Assembly (NCBI GenBank): GCA_036785705.1 | Contig: JAWUZG010000964.1 | Coordinates: forward strand, 62,001-126,000 | Reading direction: 5' to 3' | DNA: 64,000 bases | Source of the DNA: Acanthornis magna | Lineage: Eukaryota; Chordata; Aves; Passeriformes; Acanthizidae | In this document: in pieces, positions 39,173 to 49,400 of the stretch | Layout: each line of letters begins with the position of its first letter | Position numbering within the stretch: position 1 is the stretch's first letter | Position numbers and translations under genes: made by a program | The notes under the pieces: model-generated | The model's database searches: none | The model's input: the letters and a program-made list of their open reading frames with translations, nothing else | What the model was told of the DNA's origin: nothing

Positions 39173-39313
39173 CAGCTGGGATCAAAGTCCCCAACGGGGA
39201 CAGTCTCCATCCCGGCCAACGAAACCATCGCTGGTGGATCTTTCCAGCCGGACTCCAGCTCTGAGATGGGATCTCCTGGTCCCATGGCTGATGCTTCTTT
39301 CTCTGGGAGCCAG
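39173..39313 (+). other. Unrecognised exon-like segment
   Basis: A 141-bp open segment (47 codons, in frame at both ends) is framed by a strong acceptor (pyrimidine tract then CTTTGCAG at 39165-39172) and a good donor (CAG|GTAAAC at 39313-39314). It is more GC-rich than its surroundings. The translation is Ser/Gly/Pro-rich (QLGSKSPTGTV, SIPANETIAGG, EMGSPGPMADASF) without a domain I recognise. It lies about 1.2 kb to the right of the ZNF532 CpG island and could belong to a divergent plus-strand transcript. No partner exons were identified, so it may be chance. Confidence 0.3.
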
Positions 39314-42300
39314 GTAAACCTCGAGCCTTTCCTTTTCTTTTCCTGGAGAAATGCCCCCAGCGAGGCCTGCTGTTCTTTCTGAGCAGTCAGCAAGGAGTGC
39401 TAACATTTTGCAAGTGGATTGACTTGTGCCAATTTACATTTAATGGTTTTTATGTCCTAATAAACGCTGCCCTTTTTGTCCTTCCCTACTTTTGGCGAGG
39501 GCAATAACAAAACATTTCCTTTCTGGTTAGCAAAACATGTTTAGCTTAAGCAAGAAGGGTGAAATACAGATTCCATATTTCCAATCCTATTATTTTTTTC
39601 AGAGTAATAGCTTTACAGTTTTTGGCAAATACTTAATACTGTCTGTTACTTCCATTGCTTTTTTCACCGTAAAATTTCTTGTAACATATGATCAACAAGA
39701 GCAGAGCAGAAGCTTGCATTTCTTGTTGGTGAGGAGATGGGCTGGAGGAATTGTCACAGGGTTACGTCTGTTGGTAAAATGATGCCTTCAAGCCCAAGCA
39801 TTTCTAGACATGAAATAGAGAAACTTGTATGACTCGATGATTGTCAAAACCTGGAAAGGCATTTCTTCTGCACAGGAGTACTGTTTTTGGAGAAATTGAA
39901 TAGTCCCAGAGGTGGGGCAACCACAGCTCCTCTGGGCAATCTGTGCCAGTGCCTCACTCCCCCCACAGGGAAGAATTTCTTCTTATTTCCAATCTGATCC
40001 CAGCCATCTGCCCAACAGCACAAGGAGCTGGGCCTGGATCTGGGTTTTCCCAGCCATCACCTCCCGAGCTCAATCCCCCACCCACCCAGAGCCCCTCAGT
40101 CAGCTCCTCGTCAGGCATTAGCCACCTGCACGATTAACATCCAGCAGCACAGAGCTCAGCAGCCTGGCACATTCAAGAATGCCTGTTTTGTTCCCTCAAC
40201 GTGCCATATGTATGGGGCTTTTTCCTCCCTTTTTCTGCTATTTATTCAAGTATAGCAGGATTATTTCTGAATTATTCATCATACAATATCTGATGAGACT
40301 GTGGAGGTGCCGGCTCCCACTGCTTAATGAATGAGCCATTAGGCTTTTGCAGATGGTGCCATCAACAGCTCCTGGGCTGCGCGTTCCCTGCATTTCCACA
40401 GTGAAAGGAAAGCGCTGAACCTGAGCACCAACCGCACGAGGAGAGCGAGTGTTGCTGCAAAACGTACGTTTTGTTCTAGATGTTGAATTGCTTCATAGAT
40501 TTTGCTCAGGAAACGTTTGTGTGTCTGAGTAGATATCCTACCGAACGACTCGATACGTCATTTCAGGCAGTGAAGGAAAGAAATTGCCACGGTTTATATA
40601 TACATTGTCTTGCCACACCGCTGTGTCCTGCAAGGCCTGAGCATGGGCAGACACCATCTGTGTGCTCCAGGCACTTCCTTCTCAGAGGAGGAGACCGAGA
40701 AGGGAGAGAAGACACTCTTCCAGAACCCGAGTGGGTGGAGAACAGGCACAGCAGGCACAGGGGCCTTGCTTGGGGAGGGTCTTGGGAAGTGGGAGCCACT
40801 GCATAGCTCCAGGTGTCATTGAACTTGAGAAATCATGGAATAAGCACATATTAAAAGGGGGAGGGATCCGGGAGTGATTCTCCTGCTGCTTTTCCTCTGT
40901 TTACTTCAGGAAACGCTGTCCTCACAAATGAGGGTGGCAGCAGCAGCTCAGCCTGGCTGTGCTTGCTGATGATCTTCCTCCAATGGAAGCGAAGGTAAAA
41001 TCAAGGAGCCTTGCTGGTTTGTGGCCAGCGTGGCCGGGGAGTCTTTCAAGCACTCAGACTTTCCATGCTGGTCTTTGGCTTCTCCTGCTGGAGAAAGGAC
41101 ATCTGATTCATCCCCACCTACCAAAGATGAGTCAGGAGTATACCAATTCCATTTCGTTTGTGTAACAACGCTACTTTCCGTGTTGCTAACCTCCCTGTCT
41201 GCTGCCATAAAAGTCTACCCAACAAATCCCTGAACACGCAGAGATCAGCAAGAGGTGCCCCCAGCAGGGCCTGCTGGCTGGCATGACCTGCTTTTTTCTC
41301 CCTCTCTAGGACAGAGGAGGGTTGTCATCACCATTTGAATTTCTTTCCCATTGCAAACACCGTGGCGATTCTCCCACCAGATGGGATTTAATACCAACCG
41401 AGCTGGCTATTGGCTGCAGCTCAAACAACAGCTTGTTGGCAGCTTCCCTGCACGGCCAACCTGAGCCCAGGGTCTGCTGGCAGTCCCTAGCCCAAGGGAC
41501 ATTCCCTGCACTGCCAGCCTGGCCCCCAGTGTCTGCTGCAGGCAGTCCCCTAGGCCAAGGTACGAGTCCTGTCCTTGCCAGTTCACTAAATCCTTCCTGG
41601 GCTGGCCTTGGCATTAGCCACTTCTTCCTGCTCCAGCCGAGATGGCTTTGCCTGGGTTAGCATGGCGAGAGGGAGGGAAACTCTCTCCTCCCACCTGGGC
41701 AGTGCTCTGCTACCCCACAGAAGCATTCAAAGTACCCAGAAATATTTTAGGATGCACCTGAGTTAGGAAAACACCGGTGCAGGCATCCCACACCACCCTG
41801 TGGGCATGGCACGCTGCTCCTACCTGCCTGGAAGGTCCCCCAGTGACAGAGGGGGAGCACAGGGGAGGCGTGGGGGCACGTGTTCCTCCAGCTGCTCTGC
41901 CCCGTCACCCCAAAAATCGAGCGCGGTGGGTACCGTGAGGCATTGGCAAGGCACCCACCGGCAGTGCTGGGGGATGCCTGCATCTGCTTGGCCAAGTTAC
42001 ATTCACACTGTGTGGGGTGGCTCATCCTCCCTTACAGCCCTAGGGATTTTTTTCTCTTTGTCCCTTCCCCTCTGCCGCCTCTGCCTCGGAAGCGGTGCTC
42101 CCACACAGCCACTGTGCAAGAACTGCCTTGGCTTCAGATCGGGCAAAATCTCCATCTTGCACTGCATGGGTGCAAAGAATAATGCAGGCTGTAAAAACTC
42201 ATGATAGCTTTTTATGACTTCTTAGAGCTATCCAAAAACGCCTGTCTTACATAACTAAACCCACACCAGTTTGTGGTACATCCGAGTTCTAATTATACCT

Positions 42301-43870
42301 TTTGTACCTTCCATACACACCACAGCTCCAACATCCCAGAGCTGGCAGGCAGATGGAGTTTAACAGGAACTATTCCATCAACAGATGCTGCTAGCGAGCT
42401 CTCTTTGCTCAGTCTGGGAATGAACTGAGGGGCAAGGCAAGAAAACATGTTTTCTTACAGAGGCACCATCTGCCACCTTGAGAAGCTGCTGTCACCAGTG
42501 ACTCAGGATCACTTGTAGAAGGAAAACATTACTAATGCCATTCTCAAGACAGCCCTATTATTAACTATATATTAACTGTAACTATTGACTAGCACCAAGA
42601 CTATAGCAGTAAGAAAATACTGTAACTCATGAGTCAAATAGGTAAATAGCTGTAAACAGAATTAGTTGAGAAAAGGCAGTTCTTTCTCTTGGGAACCTTT
42701 AAGTAACAAACCTGGGTTTAATCCTTCTTTGCTATCATGTTCTTAAAAGAGAATTGTTGCATGACATCTGACAGAGCTTTTCCAGGTGTGGAAGCTTACG
42801 GTCTCCACAAAACAACCAAAGCTTTTGTCTATCAGAGCTTATAGAGAAAAGCAGAGATGATTGGGTGCCAGCAGCAGAGATGAGCAGTGCCCATGGATTT
42901 GTTTTACAGAACACGATGATGGTCAGTGTAAAGGTGTCCCGGCACACGCAGGGTACTAATGGCCCACTGGGCACGGGGCTCTTCTCAGCACATTAGGAGA
43001 GGAAAATGATGCTGGTGGCAAGGCAGAGAGAGAGCAGAGGGTGAAACACCTCCCAAGTCAAACTCACTCCCCTATTGCACCCAGTTGCAAGTGGCTTGCT
43101 CCCATGCATCCCACCAGTTTTCTGTGTATCCTAAGGCAGGCATGAAAAAAAGCCTCCAAAGCTTTGAGAATCAGCAAACCAATATTTTATACCTTCCTAA
43201 AAGATTGTCATGCTTCTTACAGACCAAAAAAATTACTGGATTTGGTACATTATGGATCTCTCAAAGCAGTCCTGAAAATTTTCTGGACCAATCGTGGTCC
43301 TGCAAGGCAGGTCTGATGCACACTACTGGCATCCAGCAGGAGGGAAGGGAAAAGCTGGTCGCTGTGGTAACACACCCCCTCAGGGCTGCTGGGCTCCTGC
43401 GTGCCAGCAGAGGATGGGAGACGGCACTTCTTCTCATTAGCTCTTAAAATAAGCCTGCTATGACTAAATTGCTGCAGCAGTATCTCAGAAATCAGCAACT
43501 GCCCGATTTCCACAACATGGAGGTGTCCTCGCTCCATTCCTAGACTATTGCAATGACTAAATGATCAATCTTTTCAAACAACCAGCAAACCAAACTCCCT
43601 GAAATTCCCAACCTGATACTTTAAACCTATCTCCAATTCCCAGCAAAAGCCTTGGAGCTCAAAATGCTGCACTCTAAAAAGTGAGCAGATCTTCCTGTGC
43701 CTGAATTAAAACTCTGTGCGAGGAAGAAGTAATACTGAAATTATGCAATTCCTCATTACAGCAGTGAGGAATTTATGTCAAGGTGAACATAGCCCAGGCA
43801 TTCACTGCATGTGAGAGCTGCCAAAGTTCCTAATTAGCTGACAGAATGAGGAAAAGCAGTTGATGCATGA

Positions 43871-44143
43871 ACCAAAGCAGTAACTGCAGAGACAGCAACA
43901 CCAGCCCTGAAGTCTCCTGCTTCAGAGTTCCGTGGCGCAGCTGATCTGGAGCCGGAGCCGGAGGAGGACTCTCAGGAGAACAAGAGGAGTGAGCCCGCAG
44001 AGCTCTGTGGAGCTACAGAAGATAAGGTCACTCCCACCTTACTGCAGTGTGCTGAGGACAACGGGAGAAGTGTCTTGGCTTTCTTGGGGCTTCTTCAGAA
44101 AGAAGCGTGTCAACTCTTCTTTTGCCAGAGAGGCCTGAGTTGA
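43871..44143 (+). other. Stop-free acidic open segment
   Basis: Ninety codons without a stop and without an ATG, ending in TGA at 44141-44143. The middle reads as an acidic tract (ADLEPEPEEDSQENKRSEP). An acceptor-like CTTCAG at 43920-43925 and an AAG|GTCACT donor at 44026 could frame a 101-bp exon. A segment of this length is expected by chance in 64 kb; it is listed only because of its codon-like appearance. Confidence 0.12.
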
Positions 44144-44854
44144 TTTGGATTACCTTGAACCTTTTTTCTGAACCTATTCAACATCCAAACCCTGAGTTAA
44201 CAAAACCATAGAGCAGAGCTAAAGCAGAGGGCAAAGTAAGTTAGCACAGCAGCTACTTTGAAAAAATAATTATCTCCAAATAAAAACCAAACCCTGAGGC
44301 TTAAATTCCGAAAGGGCACCACAAGCCAAAGAGAGCTTTAACAACTGCCTAGGTTTAGGAATATCTTTTAATCCCATCGAGTTCACTGAGATTTAAATGT
44401 TAACTTAATTTATGCATGTCGAACTTTTAAAGTGCTTTCCTGGACCTGGGCCAAAGGCAATGGGCATCACTTGCAGATTGCCCAAAGAACCAGAGTATTT
44501 CATGCTGAACACTAATGATTCAAACAGCAGTTCCTAAAGCCAGTGCTGCAGGAAGAAAATGGGGGTGTCAGCCCAGGCCCCGTTGCCAGCTGTGAGTGCA
44601 GTGAGCTCCGAGGGGTCCCACTCCGGTCCCGGTAAGCTCAGAGGGTCACACTCGGAGCTGCTGGAGTCATCAGTCAGTCTCCATCTGGCCACAGTCTGTC
44701 AGGAATCACTGGAAATTTTCTGAAGCTCGTGATTCTGATTTGCCCTTCTTTTCTGTTAAGAAAAATATTTTATTACATGTTTTGTTTCAATCAAGTTTTG
44801 GGCTTTTTAATGCTAGAAGGAGCAGAATAATATAGCAACTACATCTGCACAGAT

Positions 44855-45992
44855 CCATCATTTTGTGGACATCAGTTTATTATACAGTAAGAAAAAAGAA
44901 GAAGCTTTTATACAAATTAGGAAACTGACAAAGTATTAGCTAAAAATTCCAGTCCTAGACCATGTCTCGAGCTATAATTTGATTTAGAAGTCAACTGCTC
45001 AGAATAGTTAATGCAGTTACATCCTATTCATTCCTAGGTATGTCACTATTTAAAACATCCTGCAGGAAAAAAACCAAATTCGAGCTCACGTACAAATAAC
45101 TTCAAGCACGGCTGTCCTCCTGGAAATATTAACATCCATGTACATCTATGCACCTTTCAGCACAGATGAACCTGAAGATCACCAGATCTGGTTCAGGATG
45201 GGTTACCATTCCCATCTCAAAGGCTTTATGGCCACAGCAGCACATCCCTCTGTGCCCATCCAGCATGTTGCCAGGCCAGCAGCTCACAGCACTCTCCAAT
45301 AAAAGATTGCTTTTCTAATGATCCTTCTTTCACTCCTTTTGCCCATTCACTTTTAGCCCTCAGCATGTCTGTGACACTGACCACACAGTACCTTGCTATG
45401 AGCCCTCATCCTTCCAGTTAGTGTTCTTCCAGAACATGAAACACCACTTTTCCAGATGTCAGATCAGCAAAAGAGTGTTATGTTTAAAAAAAAAAATCAT
45501 ACTAAGAACAATCCACCACAGTACGAATCTGTGGCTTTGATAATCTGTAGTTCTCTTAAAAACAACAGCAAAGCGATGGCAGTTTACTGGCATGGATCTT
45601 AATCCATCTGAGACACTGGAGATCTGAGCATCAGAGAGAGAGCACTCAGAGCTGGTGATGGGCTACATCCAAGGCACAGGAACATGGGGACTGATCTAAC
45701 ACAGGATGGCCAGAGAACAGCAAACTCTGAGGAGTTCAGATTTTTCCCTCTATCGAGCAACGAATAGCAGGTGAAAAACAAATAAACAAAAAAATCCCAT
45801 GCGTTTTTCATTCCTTAATCTATCAGTCCAGTTTTGTCTTTTTGGATGTGAAAAATTTTCATCACAACCTCATTCCCAGCACCTACTCCGGACTCTCGGG
45901 TGCCCTGTCCTGGAGCCTCCAAACTCCACAAGATGGAGCGGAGGCCCCTCTGTTCAAGGATGGCACTCTGGTCCGTTCCAAAAACATCCCAG
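44855..45992 (-). other. MALT1: MALT1 3' untranslated region (approximate)
   Basis: Follows the MALT1 stop on the minus strand to the first good AATAAA at 44876-44881. It contains an A-run at 45487-45497. The end is estimated from the hexamer only. Confidence 0.45.
44876..44881 (-). promoter_or_regulatory. MALT1: Candidate MALT1 polyadenylation signal
   Basis: AATAAA on the minus strand about 1.1 kb after the stop codon. A second AATAAA is at 44769-44774. Confidence 0.4.
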
Positions 45993-46427
45993 TCACTGCT
46001 GTTCAGCGAAGCTGAGGCTGTCAGAGAGGAAGAATTCCAGACCCACAGTATCATCAGTGGTCTCCACCGGGACATTGCTCTTTTGCACAGGGGGTGAGGA
46101 GTTCTGTACTTCATGTCTTGAAGGCAATATCCTGGAAGTGCCACTGCAGGAACATGCCTCTGGTCGTGTGAGGCTGGCTGGGCAAGGATGGTTTGGATGG
46201 TAAACACAAGGGATGTAGCATTCAGCTGCCTCTGGACTCGATTCTGCTGCGTTATGAAAAGGATAACCAGGCATGCAACAGCTCTGACAGTTCTTGGTTT
46301 TGAATCCATGATGAAGGCCTAATTTAGCAATAAGAGGCTTCCCAACGTTAACTTCCTTTCTTTCATCCATTGCATCTTCTATTCCCAAATACTCATAGTG
46401 CAAGCAAACAGTGAAGATCAAGTGCTC
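45993..46427 (-). CDS. MALT1: MALT1 coding exon 17 (last)
   Basis: Residues 670-813 and TGA at 45993-45995; acceptor TTTTACAG, phase 0. The first 40 residues finish Ig3 (EHLIFTVCLHYEYLG, EVNVGKPLIAKLGLHHG). The rest is a Cys/Ser/Pro-rich disordered tail that is less conserved. It ends with the TRAF6-type motif SNVPVETTD. The human autocleavage sequence HCSR|T corresponds to CSCSGTS here, with Gly765 for the P1 Arg. Confidence 0.95.
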   Translation of the reverse strand, partial: EHLIFTVCLHYEYLGIEDAMDERKEVNVGKPLIAKLGLHHGFKTKNCQSCCMPGYPFHNAAESSPEAAECYIPCVYHPNHPCPASLTRPEACSCSGTSRILPSRHEVQNSSPPVQKSNVPVETTDDTVGLEFFLSDSLSFAEQQ

Positions 46428-49400
46428 CTGTAAAAGAGAGAAAAAGTTATACTTCCTCTCCAAATAAACACTACAGGAAACCCCAAGAGAGGTTCTGGTC
46501 TCCTGGAGAAGGGGAGTGACCTTTTTAGGAGCTAAAGACACACTGGGCAAGCCTTGCTTGCTGAGGTGCTCTTTTGGTCACTGAACAGTCTGTATTTCCA
46601 GAAGAAATTACTCGCCAGTAATTCAGTTCCAGAAGAACTTACTATACAGACAACACACAGAACTGCAAAGCAGCAAGCTTAGTGTCAATTATCTGGGCAA
46701 ACTTGTAATGAAGAGTATATACTGACCCTTAGTTTTTGCAGTGAACTCAGCCTGGTGTAGAGGCAGTGTTTGGGGAGGTCCTTTGATAGTAAATAGCTTC
46801 CAGTTTCCTCAGGAGTTCCTTTATTGGCCTCTTTAGGATCTACATCCAGGTCCTGTTGCAAGAAAGAGTGGAGAACTTAATTGACGGTCTAGAATTCGTA
46901 GATCATAAAAGAATCCTTCTTTCAGTTTGAGAAGTTTCAACAGTTTAGACCCGTTTCATGAGAAAAGATGCAGCTAAAAGACAGCAGCAGGAAGCACTTA
47001 CGAGTGGGAAGTCTGTAACGTGGGCTCTGCAAGCTGTGATTTCAGGGGGGCTCTTCACTATCCGTGTGTAGATGACCATGACATTGGAGAACTCGGCTGC
47101 GAACCCCAACTGAATCTGAACACCACACTGGAATTCAAGGGACATACTTTCTGGAAGCTCTGTGAATACATAACACATAGTTACAGTCTAAATATGAGTT
47201 AGCATATGCATTTTTCTTTTTCAATTATTTAACAAACAAAAGAATTAAGCACTTGATATCACAAATAAACATCATCTCTGAAAGAGTCTTCCTATAGGAT
47301 GAGTGCTCTTAGAAATGCCATCCCTGATCCTCTGCCCCATCTATCAAAGAAATTTGAAGGTGTGCTCCAACAAGCTTAGGTGAAAAAGGGGAAAAGGTCT
47401 TAAACCCCACTGCCCTTCTTAAAAGAAGCCTAGGAAACCTGGAACTCATCTCATACTTATTTTTTTAGTTGTCTACATTGAAAACTCCTTTTCATCACAC
47501 ACATTTACCAGACACTTCACCTGGCTATTTTAGGTGATGACTTCAGAATGAGATCGGTGATGTCTTACAAGTGTCACTGGCAGGCACACAGAGCGCTGGG
47601 AGACTGTCCCAAAAGGCAGACAGTAAGTCTTCCCTCCAGTGTCTGAGTGGTCTTAAACACACTGAACATACATGAATTCTGCATGTCATTACTGTGTCAC
47701 GTAGGGATAAACCCCGACACAAACATTTCCAGCTGAACATAGCAATGAAAACGCAGCTATAACCTGGAATTTCTCCCATTTCCATTCCACAGTACATACT
47801 CTCCTTTCTTCATCATGGCAGTAGGATCATCTAAAAGCAAACTGCAGCGTACCGTGAGCTTTGGCCCACTGCAGGTTCCGTGCCAGGCACTCTGCAGAAG
47901 ATGTGCTTCGGTGAACGGGATCGGTTAATGCCCTTCTCTCTGACAAGCTGCTGCGGATCTCCAGGGCTTGCTTGCCTTTGGTAAGGGGACACTTGCCCAT
48001 ATCTGAAAAACAAATGCAGAGAGGTTCTGAATGAAGCCGAAAGAAGCACCTCCCTGCAGTGTTGTGTGGTTGTAGTGCTTATGGCAGAGGCAGCACATCC
48101 ATCGAAAGCTGCCCTTTCACAAGTATTCCTTGCTCAGCTCTTCCTTCCCTGAAGGCCAAAGGAGCTCGGCAGAGCCCCAAGGGTTCAGTTGGAGGGTTCA
48201 GCGTGGCCTGGCCAACACCTTCCCCAATTCCTCAAAGCCTGCTGGGTAAGGTCCTAACTGGAATGACTAATCTCAACAATGTGCAGAGCTCCATTGGAGG
48301 AGACTACTCGAAAGAACTGGGAGCAAGGCGAATATTTTAGGCTTAGATACAAGGGCCCAATATTGATTATTTAACAGCATCACTAATGACCCACATGTCA
48401 GGACAGAGTGCAAAGCTTGCCCAGTTTGCAGCTGATTAAAAACTGAGAGGAGTGGTTGACACCGCTCTTGAGAGGGTCCTGGATAGGCTGTGGAATTGGG
48501 CAGAGAGGAGTGTCATGAAGGGGACCACCAAGTTCTGCTCCCAAAAAGGGCCTGACTCGCTGGGACACAGCTCTGCAGGGAAGGACCTTGGTGACCAAGG
48601 CCATCAAGCTGACCACGGGCCAGCACTGCACTCTTGTGGCAAAGGAGCTAGCAGGAGCCACAGGCTGCAGCCTTTTCCACGGGGGCTGTTCCCATGAACG
48701 CTGCACGGGAATGCTCCTCTGGCACCGTCTGTGCTGCACCGCTGTGCTCCCAGGAATACTCACAGCATGAGTAGGAGTATTCCTCATGCTGCCTGCCAAG
48801 TCAATCCTGAACAGAAGACAGAGCTCTGCAAGCTGCAGCTGCTGCAGGTCGCAGAGTTGCTTTAGTGCTTCTCCCATCAACTCCAAAATACAATACAACT
48901 CCAAAATACAGCTCCAAAAGACATGGCCCTTTTCAGCGCACTTTAAAAGCTCACTGTTCTTGGCAGGGAACAAATCATCGCTGCTAGAGCACCCTGAGGC
49001 AGGGAGGACTCTGTTAATTGTTCAAATGAATATACAAATGACTGGACTACCACAAGCAGCTGGCGCCATGGGACACAAGAGCAGTTCTGTGGATGGACAA
49101 TTCAAAGCTCCGTGCAGAAAGATACTCAGAACAAATAAGGTTCACCGAAGAGGAAAGTATAAAATTGAACACTGTTAAAGCAGCTCAGCATCAGGAACAT
49201 TGTTAATATGCTGCCCAGTAGCACCTGCTTCTTGGTCAAAGCTGCTATCTGAACAAAACACAACCAGAAAGAGCTTTAAGGAGTGTAACACATTCACCAT
49301 CAGAGGAAGGACATGGAAGAAAAGCTGCTTTCAGTAATGCAGGCTGTTAGTGCAGTAAGCTGGAGTTCACCTTCTGCAATCTCATCGAGCAGAACGGTGA

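Larger units (their letters stand above)
37976..44850. other. Intergenic region between MALT1 and ZNF532
   Basis: Non-coding as far as can be shown, apart from the two weak plus-strand candidates at 39173-39313 and 43871-44143. No transposon family was recognised with confidence. Confidence 0.6.
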
